A stretch of DNA of 35,514 nt from Bacteroidota bacterium (GTDB lineage: Bacteria; Bacteroidota; Bacteroidia; Palsa-948): contig JACRAL010000181.1 of assembly GCA_016213435.1 (NCBI GenBank), positions 1 to 35,514 on the forward strand, given 5' to 3'. Of the stretch, positions 16,709 through 23,979 are shown piece by piece. The position numbers and the translations under genes were made by a program. Positions within the stretch are counted from its first letter, which is position 1; every line of letters begins with the position of its first letter. The notes below the pieces were generated by a model. That model did not search any database, was not told the origin of the DNA, and worked only from the letters and a program-made list of their open reading frames with translations.

Positions 16709-17089
16709 ATGGCGGAAAGGATTAATAGTTATAGAGATTTGAGAGTTTACAAAGCCGCCATAGCCGCCACAATGGAAATTTTTGAGATGACAAAAAAGTT
16801 TCCATCTGAAGAAAAATATTCCATGACGGACCAGATTCGCAGAGCATCACGCTCTGTATGTGCTAATCTTGCTGAGGCATGGAGAAAAAGAAGATACAAG
16901 GCTGCCTTTATCGCAAAACTTAGCGACTCCGAAACGGAAGCATGCGAAACGCAGGTTTGGCTGGAGATTTCTTTTCTTTGCGGATATATTTCAAAAGAAC
17001 ATTTTGAAAAACTTAATAAAGGATATGAAAATATTATAGGACAAATAGTAACTATGATTGATGGTGCAGATAAATGGGTAATTAAATAA
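16709..17089 (+). CDS. four-helix bundle protein (23S rRNA intervening-sequence type)
   Basis: The 126-residue, mostly helical protein has the hallmarks of this family: SYRDLRVYKAAI at the start, FPSEEKYSMTDQIRRASRSV, ANLAEAW and the LSDSETEACETQVWLEIS stretch. Members occur inside 23S rRNA intervening sequences, free in chromosomes, and as Avd accessory proteins of diversity-generating retroelements. No reverse transcriptase or variable repeat is nearby, so the Avd role is unlikely. The gene is bounded by a 14-bp perfect inverted repeat, mimicking the stem that surrounds such genes in 23S rRNA. Function is unknown, with nucleic-acid binding assumed for relatives. Confidence 0.93.
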   Translation: MAERINSYRDLRVYKAAIAATMEIFEMTKKFPSEEKYSMTDQIRRASRSVCANLAEAWRKRRYKAAFIAKLSDSETEACETQVWLEISFLCGYISKEHFEKLNKGYENIIGQIVTMIDGADKWVIK

Positions 17090-17093
17090 TTCT

Positions 17094-17107
17094 TCACCGT
17101 TTCTCCG
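17094..17107 (-). repeat. right arm of the 14-bp inverted repeat
   Basis: TCACCGTTTCTCCG pairs perfectly with 16680-16693. A related unit (ATCTCCGTTTCTTT, about 17118-17131) follows at once, so the right side carries a partly duplicated arm. Confidence 0.9.
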
Positions 17108-17138
17108 TTTCACCTAATCTCCGTTTCTTTACTTAAAT

Positions 17139-19394
17139 ATGGCAAAGCAAAATACCAAAAAGGTTCAATCACAAAAGAAGCAACAACCTGCAGCTATTCC
17201 TGTGCCGCCTGCACTCTCTCCCATTTCTTCGTTCCGGCAACAATCTATTTTTATTGTACTGATTGGGTTAATCATTTATTTCAATTCCGTTATTTCCCAC
17301 TGGGAGGTAAGAAGATATGCTGCGGATGCCAAAATACCTGCTGCGGATACTACAGGAGTAAAAAAGATCATCTTTAATTTTAACAATACAAAATGGTGCA
17401 TTATTCCAACGCTGAATAAATACGCACTGGACGATGATATTGTAATGCGCCTGAATGATTATGTACAGCAAGGGTTTGCAGGAATTGGGACAATCATGAC
17501 TACCGATTCGTACGATAGTTTTTTCAAATCCATGGGTTCCAAAGGAGAACTTTCAGGCGGGAGGTACCGTCCGCTTTCCATCTTCACCTTCGCGGTCGAA
17601 CAGCAAGTATTTGGCGAGTGTTACGGAACACGCATGCTTGAAGTGCGCGATTCGTTGACGGATGTTGGGATGTTACAGATGAATCCTAACATTGCCAACA
17701 AGCTAATTTCTGAGAAAGCAGGTCTTGAAGCTAAAATTTCCCAGTCGCACGAAAACCTTGCCATGATCAGGCATATCATAAGCGTGCTTTTGTACATTCT
17801 TTCTGTGGTGCTGCTTCTTAAACTTCTGCGCGATTATGTTTTCAAATATGCCAATTTGAAATTCATCAATCACAACGACATTGCATTCATCACCGCCATT
17901 ATTTTTCTGGTTCATCCTATCCACACCGAAGTGGTGGCGAACGTAAAAAGCCGCGATGAGATTATTTCCTTCCTTTTCATTGTACTTACGTTCATTTTTG
18001 TTTTTAAATACGATAAGAAGAAAGAGTCGAAAACGCTTTTTCTTGGATTGCTTTTTTATTTTTTTGCATTACTATCCAAAGAATGGGGCATCACGCTGAT
18101 GGCGCTTATCCCTATGTCGTTTTTCATCTTCCGGAAAAAGACTATTGCAGAAAGCATTAAAAACTCCCTGCCATACATTGGGATTGGAGTATTTTACCTG
18201 ATGCTGCGCTATCATTTTGTGGGTGCTGGAAAGACAGGCGAAATCACCGAAGTGCTGAACAATCCTTTTGTGTTTGCAACGCCTATCCAGAAAGTAGCCA
18301 CTGAAATATTTGTGCTGATAAAATACCTTCGCCTGCTCATCTTTCCGCATCCGCTTTCCGCAGATTATTCATGGAAAACCATTCCGTATAGCAGTTTCGG
18401 AGACGCACTGGTTTGGTTATCCATTCTTGTGCATGTTGTTATTGTATATTATATGGTTGCTCTTCTGAAGAAAAGGAACTGGATCGCTTTCGCTATTGCA
18501 TTTTATCTCTCGCATCTTTTTCTTGTTTCCAATCTTGCCATGCCGATTGGCGCCACTATGGGCGAGCGCCTGATCTATCATTCTTCCCTTGGGTTTATCA
18601 TGGTTGCAGCGTTCGGATTGCTTACTCTGCTCAATCGCCTCAGCCAACCTCACCCCCAACCCCTCTCCCAGGGGAGAGGGGAGGAAACCCTCAAAGGAGA
18701 AGGGAACGAGAAGCGAAAAATGATTTTCGTTGTTTTACTTGTTTTACTTGTCGTTCCGATGGGATATAAAACTATGGCACGCAATCCGGATTGGGAAACC
18801 GATAATATTCTTTTCATGCACGATGCATGGGTGGTGCCAAACAGCGTATTGGCGAACGGAAATTCCGGTAAAGCATTTATAGAACTTACGCAAGTGACAA
18901 AAGACACCACCCAAAGGCGTATCTTACTCGACTCAGCCATTTATCACCTTGACAAAGCAGTTACGATTCATCCAAAATACGTGAACGGGTATCTGAATCT
19001 CGGGCTTGCCTTTTTTCAGAAGAGAGACCTGGATAAAGCAGAATATTACTGGGGACAGGCGAGAAAGTATTTCCCTTCGCATCCTTTTTTCCGCCAGTCC
19101 TATGATCCTGCTTTATCAAATGCACTGGTAGAACGCGCCAAGGACGAAGGTAAAAGAGGCAACGTGCCTCTTGCCATCCAATATATTTCCCGCGCATTGA
19201 AATACGACAGCACGAATGCAGAGATATGGTATCACTATGGCGGTGCAAATTTCAGTACCGGAAATATAAACGAAGCATACCGCGGATGGACAAGATGCCT
19301 GCGCTTAAATCCGAATCATGCGGAAGCGCTGAAGGGCATGGACATGCTGAAACAGTACATGAACCATCAGCAACCGGGGAAACAAGCAAACTAA
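17139..19394 (+). CDS. multi-pass membrane protein with C-terminal TPR repeats (TMTC/GT-C-like)
   Basis: The 751-residue protein has an N-terminal membrane anchor (~30-50) and an extracytoplasmic stretch with RYRPLSIFTFAVEQQVFG. A bundle of membrane helices then carries the motif FLVHPIHTEVVANVKSRDE, as in TMTC-type and related GT-C glycosyltransferases. Tetratricopeptide repeats occupy ~600-745 (YVNGYLNLGLAFFQKRDLDK, AEIWYHYGGANFSTGNINEA). A role in protein glycosylation is plausible but unproven. Residues ~503-520 (QPHPQPLSQGRGEETL) are a translated palindromic repeat in a loop between membrane segments. Confidence 0.85.
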   Translation: MAKQNTKKVQSQKKQQPAAIPVPPALSPISSFRQQSIFIVLIGLIIYFNSVISHWEVRRYAADAKIPAADTTGVKKIIFNFNNTKWCIIPTLNKYALDDDIVMRLNDYVQQGFAGIGTIMTTDSYDSFFKSMGSKGELSGGRYRPLSIFTFAVEQQVFGECYGTRMLEVRDSLTDVGMLQMNPNIANKLISEKAGLEAKISQSHENLAMIRHIISVLLYILSVVLLLKLLRDYVFKYANLKFINHNDIAFITAIIFLVHPIHTEVVANVKSRDEIISFLFIVLTFIFVFKYDKKKESKTLFLGLLFYFFALLSKEWGITLMALIPMSFFIFRKKTIAESIKNSLPYIGIGVFYLMLRYHFVGAGKTGEITEVLNNPFVFATPIQKVATEIFVLIKYLRLLIFPHPLSADYSWKTIPYSSFGDALVWLSILVHVVIVYYMVALLKKRNWIAFAIAFYLSHLFLVSNLAMPIGATMGERLIYHSSLGFIMVAAFGLLTLLNRLSQPHPQPLSQGRGEETLKGEGNEKRKMIFVVLLVLLVVPMGYKTMARNPDWETDNILFMHDAWVVPNSVLANGNSGKAFIELTQVTKDTTQRRILLDSAIYHLDKAVTIHPKYVNGYLNLGLAFFQKRDLDKAEYYWGQARKYFPSHPFFRQSYDPALSNALVERAKDEGKRGNVPLAIQYISRALKYDSTNAEIWYHYGGANFSTGNINEAYRGWTRCLRLNPNHAEALKGMDMLKQYMNHQQPGKQAN
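18648..18700. repeat. palindromic repeat in frame inside the membrane-TPR gene
   Basis: CCCCTCTCCC (18660-18669) and GGGAGAGGGG (18672-18681) form perfect 10-bp arms with a 2-nt loop, flanked by CCTCACCCC and AACCCTCAAAGG. The frame stays open through it. It is of the same type as the copies in metG. Confidence 0.85.
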
Positions 19395-19409
19395 TTTTTT
19401 ATCTCTTTT

Positions 19410-19459
19410 CATCAGAGTCACTTAACAGTCCGGAGGTCTTCCTCGGAGGAGAACTGCTC
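19410..19459. repeat. left copy of imperfect direct repeat flanking the nuclease-helicase gene
   Basis: Starting at CATCAGAGTC and running to CTGCT, this segment aligns by eye with 22996-23048 at roughly 70% identity with small gaps. Shared blocks are CATCAGA, CT.AACA, CGGAG, CTT.CT.GGA and CTGCT. It also contains an internal hairpin (CGGAGG/CCTCGG), so it could act as a terminator for the upstream gene. Confidence 0.55.
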
Positions 19460-19500
19460 GGACGAAAATTATTACATTTATACAAGTTTTATTTTTAGAA

Positions 19501-22500
19501 TTGAAAGTTAAAAACCTTATATCAAACTCCAAGAATTGGCAAGACTTCAAGTCTGCCATTGATATTGAAAACAACAAGGTTAAAGGAGATGCATTTGAGT
19601 TGTTGACCAAACTATATTTTCAAGTTAATCCTGAACATAAGAGTTTATATGAAGAGGTTTGGTTACTTTCTGAAGTACCTTCTAGTGTCCTAGAGTATTT
19701 GGAATTACCAGATCAGGATTTGGGGATTGACCTTATTGTTAAATCTGGAGAGGAATACCACGCCATTCAGTGCAAATACCATAGCGATATAACATCCTCG
19801 GTTACTTTTAAAGAAGTATCTACATTTTTATCGCTAATCGAAAGCAACAAGAAAATTTTACGAGGATATATTTGTTCAAGCGCTTTTGATACCTCTAAGA
19901 ACTTTCAGAAGTTAAAGACTAAGCCAATTAGCACATTGATGTCTGATGTATGGCAAAATCTTGATGAGGGCTTTTTCCTGCAAGCTCAAATGGTTTTAGA
20001 TGGAAAAGAAGTTAAGCTCACTCCTTCTCAGCCCCGAGAACATCAGAAGATAGCCATTGAAAAGGCTGTAAGGCATTTTGAAAATGAACATCACGCTAGA
20101 GGGAAACTTATATTCCCTTGTGGAGCAGGAAAAAGCCTTACAGGCTTCTGGATCGCTGAGCAACTGAAGTCAAAATCTACATTAGTAGCTGTTCCTAGTT
20201 TATTTCTGGTACAGCAAACGCTGGGGGTTTATCTAAAAGAAATAGTAGCAAATAATAGTAAAGTTAAATGGTTGTGTATTTGTTCGGATGAGGGCATAGG
20301 AAAGAATGATGATGTTGTTTTTAATACCGAGAACTTAGGAGTTCCTTGTCTAACGGACTCTAAATATATTGAGCAGTGGTTAATAAAGAATATGGATGAA
20401 AAGAAAATCATCTTTACTACCTATCAAAGTGGACGAATTATTGCAGAGATTTCGAAGAAGTTAAACTTCGCTTTTGATGTAGGAATATTTGATGAGGCAC
20501 ACAAAACCGTTGGTCCGGACAAGAAGCTTTTTTCCCATTTGTTATTTGAAGATACTATTTCAATAGCAAAGAGAATGTTTATGACTGCTACAGAGCGTTT
20601 TTATGTTGGTTCAAAGGATGATATTATTTCTATGGATAATGAAGGCATCTACGGGGAAACATTTGCTCAAATGAGCTTTAAAGAAGCTATAGAGTTGAAA
20701 CTTCTGACAAATTACAAAGTAATAACTATAGATGTAAAGAAATCAGAAATAGCAAAATTTATAAGGGATAATAATCTTGTACAGTTAAACGATAAGTGGA
20801 AAAAAGAAACTGAAGCTCGTTCATTAGCTTCAATGTTAGCTTTAAGAAAGGCAATGAAGCGATTAAATATTAAGAATGCAGTTTCATTTCATTCTTCTAT
20901 TGAGAAGGCTAGACGTAATAAGGATTTACAACAGTACATTACCAAAACCTACAATTATCAACCAATTGATACTTATACTGTAAGCGGGAAAGACAACATA
21001 GCTAAAAGAAATAATATCGTACAGGAGTTTGCGAACTCTGAAAAAGCTTTAATCACCAATGCTAGGTGCCTTTCAGAAGGTGTTGATGTGCCAAACATAG
21101 ATTGTATTGTATTTGCAGATCCTCGTAAAAGTAAAGTGGATATTGTTCAAGCATTAGGGAGGGCATTAAGAAAGAAAGTTGGAAAAGAATGGGGGTATGT
21201 AATATTACCTGTAATATATGATGAAGCTACTTCTGAAATTGACAATGACAATTTTAATGAAATAATAGATGTAGTAAGAGCTTTAGCTTCTAATGATGAA
21301 AGAGTAATTGCATATTTTAAGGACAAAGCTGAGGGTAACATTAATGCTAAAATAGAAAAACAATTAAGCGCTGAGTTTTTTTCCGATTATCTTAATGAAA
21401 CAGAATTAAAAAATAATCTTCAAATAAGAATCTGGAAGAAACTTTCTAAGTTTAATATGATGCCTTTTGAAGATGCGAGAAATTTCGTTAGGAAATTAGG
21501 GTTGAGCTCTTATAAAAATTGGTTTGCATATTGTGAGTCAGGTAAGAAGCCAGAGGATATTCCCTTTTCCCCTGCTTCCTACTACAATGGCAAAGGATGG
21601 ATAGATATGAGAGATTGGCTTGGGAATGAAAAAAGATCTTTTGAAGAAGCGAGGGATTTTGTTAGAAAGCTCAATTTTAAAAGTTCAACCGAATGGAAAG
21701 CGTATTGCGAGTCAGGTAAGAAGCCAGATGATATCCCATTTTCCCCTGCTTCTTACTACAAAGGTAAAGGATGGAAAGATATGAGAGATTGGATAGGTAA
21801 CGAACAAAGACCTTTTGAAGAAGCAAGAACTTTTGTAAGAAAATTAGGATTAAACTCACATAAAGGTTGGATAGAATATTGCAATTCAGGTGAGAAGCCA
21901 GATGATATACCTAATTTTCCGGCTTCATCATACAAAGGCAAAGGATGGATGGGTTTTAGTGACTGGATAGACAATGAATTTTTTCCATCAAGAGATAAGG
22001 AATATATGCCCTTTGAGGAAGCAAGAGCATTTGTTAGAAAGCTCAGTTTAAAAAGTTCAAACGAATGGTATACATATTGCAGATCAAGTGAGAAGCCAGA
22101 TGATATACCTACAGCGCCCCACGCCATCTACAAAGATAAAGGGTGGGTAGGTATGGAAGATTGGATTGGCAAGACAAATATTTTTTTGCCCGTGGTTAGG
22201 GAGTATCGACCTTTTGACGAAGCAAGAGCCTTTGTTAGAAAGCTCAATTTAAAAAGTTCAACCGAATGGTATGCATTTTGCAAGTCAGGAGAGAAACCAG
22301 ATGATATACCCACTGCGCCAGCAGTTCCATACAAAGATAAAGGGTGGACAGGTTTTGGAGACTGGCTTGGTAATTCGGAAAATTATTCACCGGTGGTTCG
22401 GGGGTATCGGTCTTTTGAAGAAGCGCGAGCCTTTGTTAGAAAACTTAATTTGAAAAATTCAACCGAATGGAACAAGTATTGCAAGTCAGGAGAAAAGCCA

Positions 22501-22980
22501 GATGAGATACCTACAGCACCACATTCTATATACAAAGATACAGGCTGGGTAGGTTTTAGGGACTGGATTGGAACAGGAAGTGTTAATGGAAGAGAGTATA
22601 GAATCTTTGAAGAAGCAAGGTGCTTTGTTAGAAAACTTAATTTGAAAAATTCAACAGAATGGTATACGTATTGCAAGTCAGGAGAGAAACCAGATGATAT
22701 ACCCACTGCGCCAGCAGTTCCATACAAAGATAAAGGATGGACAGGTTTTGGAGACTGGCTTGGCACAGGAAATATTATGAAACAATTTCGGGAGTGGAGA
22801 TCCTTTGAAGAAGCAAGAGCATTTGTTAGAAAGCTCAATTTAAAAAATTCAATAGAATGGAATCAGTATTGCAAGTCAGGAGAGAAACCAAATGACATAC
22901 CTTCAGCGCCAACTAGCAAATATAAAGACAAAGGATGGGAAAGTATGGAAGATTGGCTAGGTAATCCTCCATATTTATAG
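19501..22980 (+). CDS. Mrr-like nuclease / SF2 helicase fusion with eight C-terminal repeats (probable restriction or defence protein)
   Basis: This 1159-residue protein starts at TTG. An N-terminal PD-(D/E)xK nuclease shows Glu33 (GDAFE), Asp77 (GID) and Gln90-x-Lys92 (IQCKY), the Mrr arrangement. An SF2 helicase/translocase follows: Walker A PCGAGKS with Lys211, DEAH at 331-334, MTATER, and motif VI QALGRALR from 550. Residues 654-1159 are eight copies of a ~60-residue repeat, consensus FEEARAFVRKL, then W..YC.SGEKPDDIP, P...YK.KGW and DWLG. Similar repeats occur in some phage-integrase-like and algal or protist proteins and may bind DNA. No methyltransferase or specificity gene is adjacent. 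It looks richer in A/T and AGA codons than its neighbours and is flanked by imperfect direct repeats, suggesting transfer. Confidence 0.9.
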   Translation: MKVKNLISNSKNWQDFKSAIDIENNKVKGDAFELLTKLYFQVNPEHKSLYEEVWLLSEVPSSVLEYLELPDQDLGIDLIVKSGEEYHAIQCKYHSDITSSVTFKEVSTFLSLIESNKKILRGYICSSAFDTSKNFQKLKTKPISTLMSDVWQNLDEGFFLQAQMVLDGKEVKLTPSQPREHQKIAIEKAVRHFENEHHARGKLIFPCGAGKSLTGFWIAEQLKSKSTLVAVPSLFLVQQTLGVYLKEIVANNSKVKWLCICSDEGIGKNDDVVFNTENLGVPCLTDSKYIEQWLIKNMDEKKIIFTTYQSGRIIAEISKKLNFAFDVGIFDEAHKTVGPDKKLFSHLLFEDTISIAKRMFMTATERFYVGSKDDIISMDNEGIYGETFAQMSFKEAIELKLLTNYKVITIDVKKSEIAKFIRDNNLVQLNDKWKKETEARSLASMLALRKAMKRLNIKNAVSFHSSIEKARRNKDLQQYITKTYNYQPIDTYTVSGKDNIAKRNNIVQEFANSEKALITNARCLSEGVDVPNIDCIVFADPRKSKVDIVQALGRALRKKVGKEWGYVILPVIYDEATSEIDNDNFNEIIDVVRALASNDERVIAYFKDKAEGNINAKIEKQLSAEFFSDYLNETELKNNLQIRIWKKLSKFNMMPFEDARNFVRKLGLSSYKNWFAYCESGKKPEDIPFSPASYYNGKGWIDMRDWLGNEKRSFEEARDFVRKLNFKSSTEWKAYCESGKKPDDIPFSPASYYKGKGWKDMRDWIGNEQRPFEEARTFVRKLGLNSHKGWIEYCNSGEKPDDIPNFPASSYKGKGWMGFSDWIDNEFFPSRDKEYMPFEEARAFVRKLSLKSSNEWYTYCRSSEKPDDIPTAPHAIYKDKGWVGMEDWIGKTNIFLPVVREYRPFDEARAFVRKLNLKSSTEWYAFCKSGEKPDDIPTAPAVPYKDKGWTGFGDWLGNSENYSPVVRGYRSFEEARAFVRKLNLKNSTEWNKYCKSGEKPDEIPTAPHSIYKDTGWVGFRDWIGTGSVNGREYRIFEEARCFVRKLNLKNSTEWYTYCKSGEKPDDIPTAPAVPYKDKGWTGFGDWLGTGNIMKQFREWRSFEEARAFVRKLNLKNSIEWNQYCKSGEKPNDIPSAPTSKYKDKGWESMEDWLGNPPYL
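21460..22977 (+). repeat. eight tandem ~60-codon repeats in the helicase gene
   Basis: The repeats start at residues 654 and 713 and continue to the last, at 1101-1159. Spacers between DWLG and the next FEEAR vary (a few to about 13 residues). Copies five and seven share an identical stretch from SGEKPDDIP to GFGDWLG and are nearly identical in DNA, which points to recent duplication or gene conversion, while the first three are more diverged. Confidence 0.93.
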
Positions 22981-22995
22981 AAATTTTTTTCTTCC

Positions 22996-23048
22996 CATCA
23001 GAATCCTCCGCTGAACATCGGAGAGACCTTTCTTGGACATAATCTGCT
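22996..23048. repeat. right copy of imperfect direct repeat flanking the nuclease-helicase gene
   Basis: It begins CATCAGAATC 16 bp after the helicase stop and ends CTGCT, matching 19410-19459. It has an internal inverted repeat (CTCCG/CGGAG) that could terminate the helicase transcript. The pair may mark the ends of an acquired segment, or may simply be two copies of a dispersed repeat. Confidence 0.55.
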
Positions 23049-23153
23049 AAAAAATGTTAAAAGTATTCTTCCTCCTCAATAATTCCATGCGCGCTTCGTT
23101 ATGGGTATAATTTATGATACGCATGATGCATCTCTACTCTACAATTAACTACA

Positions 23154-23501
23154 ATGTCAGTACCGCTTACATTCCGCAAGAATGGTTTCCCTTACACACG
23201 GGAAGCAAGCGATGTGCTCTATGCCGAATCGGCAGGGCAAAACTGCATACTGCATTTTGAAAACGGGGATACAGAATTTTACGGCTACCCTTTAAAGTTC
23301 TTTCATCAAAAAGTATGGAGCACCAATTTATTCAGGCGCTTGCACCGCTCTTACCTTGTAAAAATGAGCAAAGTGATCAGCCAGGTCTGGTTAAAAGCCA
23401 TTCTCTTCAATGGCAAAATTATTTCCCTCAGCCGCAAAGGCCATAAAAGGGTGAAAAAACATCTTTCCGGCATTATGCAATCAACTCCTGAAAAAGAGTA
23501 A
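23154..23501 (+). CDS. stand-alone LytTR DNA-binding regulator
   Basis: The 115-residue protein is almost entirely a LytTR domain. DVLYAESAGQNCILHFENGD is the usual first half, FRRLHRSYLVKMSKVISQV the conserved central strand and turn (R..HRSYLVN), and ISLSRKGHKRVKKHL the recognition end. No receiver domain or membrane sensor is fused, so its activity must be set by abundance or a partner. LytTR proteins bind pairs of ~9-bp direct repeats one or two helical turns apart, and three repeats with a 20-nt period begin 3 bp after its stop. Five small genes in the same direction follow, which it may control. Confidence 0.93.
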   Translation: MSVPLTFRKNGFPYTREASDVLYAESAGQNCILHFENGDTEFYGYPLKFFHQKVWSTNLFRRLHRSYLVKMSKVISQVWLKAILFNGKIISLSRKGHKRVKKHLSGIMQSTPEKE

Positions 23502-23504
23502 GCC

Positions 23505-23560
23505 ACCGCTGCTCAGGAGAAAACACCGCTGCTCGGGAGAATGTACCGCTGTTCGGGAGA
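23505..23560 (+). promoter_or_regulatory. three 16-nt direct repeats at 20-nt period, candidate LytTR sites
   Basis: ACCGCTGCTCAGGAGA (23505-23520), ACCGCTGCTCGGGAGA (23525-23540) and ACCGCTGTTCGGGAGA (23545-23560) differ at single positions and are separated by 4 nt. The near-two-turn spacing puts them on one face of the helix, as for LytTR targets. They lie between the LytTR gene and the first gene of the downstream cluster, whose ATG is 78 nt further on. Confidence 0.5.
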
Positions 23561-23637
23561 ACTGGCAAACATTGCACACATTCCCTCCGTTATATCCCAA
23601 AAACAAGCACACATTAATACAAACAAAAGAAACCTCA

Positions 23638-23955
23638 ATGAACCATTCAGAAACATATCCCCGAAACAATGCAATGCTGCTCCAAAGAAGTGTTGAAATG
23701 AACTCCTTCGGAGTAAACCCGCAAAGCGATTTTACAGTTTCAGCAAGCAGCGGATCAATGTTTCACAGGGGCTATACCATGTTTCACAGAGGTAGTTCAG
23801 TATTGAACAGGAGTAGTTCAAGGTTGCACAGGAGCTGCTCAAGATTGAATCAAAGCAGTTCAAGGTTGAACAGGAGTAGTTCAAGATTGAATCAAAGCAG
23901 TTCAAGGTTGAATCAAAGTAAAAAACAATTCAAAATAAACACTAACCCCCGATAA
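23638..23955 (+). CDS. Ser/Arg/Asn-rich heptad tandem-repeat protein
   Basis: From the ATG at 23638 the protein has 105 residues. After a ~37-residue leader (MNHSETYPRNNAMLLQRSVE) it consists of eight 7-residue units and a decayed ninth, moving from SGSMFHR and GYTMFHR through GSSVLNR to SSSRLNQ/SSSRLNR. The repeat is strongly basic and polar with one or two hydrophobic positions per unit, so it could form a fibre, a coiled or solenoid-like helix, or a nucleic-acid-binding tail. No signal peptide is seen. A longer reading from a TTG at 23572 is possible but less likely. It is the first gene of the cluster behind the LytTR regulator. I cannot assign a function. Confidence 0.7.
   Translation: MNHSETYPRNNAMLLQRSVEMNSFGVNPQSDFTVSASSGSMFHRGYTMFHRGSSVLNRSSSRLHRSCSRLNQSSSRLNRSSSRLNQSSSRLNQSKKQFKINTNPR
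23749..23937 (+). repeat. 21-bp tandem repeat within the heptad-repeat gene
   Basis: There are eight copies at exact 21-bp period (23749-23916) and a degenerate ninth (23917-23937). Units such as AGTAGTTCAAGATTGAATCA and AGCAGTTCAAGGTTGAACAG alternate, and the final ones are nearly identical, showing recent expansion. There are no spacers, so it is not a CRISPR array. Confidence 0.93.
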
Positions 23956-23963
23956 CTATCGGG
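23948..23963. repeat. CCCGAT/ATCGGG short palindrome between cluster genes
   Basis: Perfect 6-bp arms with a 4-nt AACT loop overlap the end of the heptad gene (stop at 23953-23955). The same TATCGGGA-type motif recurs at 26641-26658, so it belongs to a second, smaller dispersed palindrome family. It could attenuate transcription into the FN3 gene. Confidence 0.6.
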
Positions 23964-23979
23964 ATAAAACCTAAAAACA

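Noticed and set aside
16709-17089. Accessory (Avd) gene of a diversity-generating retroelement
   Set aside because: No reverse transcriptase, template repeat or variable repeat is visible nearby.
22383-22838. Long minus-strand ORF opposite the helicase repeats
   Set aside because: Repetition on the sense strand keeps the antisense frame open; its repeated Ser/Leu-rich sequence is only the mirror of the repeat array.
19395-23048. Complete restriction-modification system
   Set aside because: A nuclease-helicase is present but neither a methyltransferase nor a specificity subunit lies within the window.
23505-23937. Possible CRISPR array
   Set aside because: The 20-nt-period units have only 4-nt gaps and the 21-bp units have none; there are no spacers of proper length and no cas genes.
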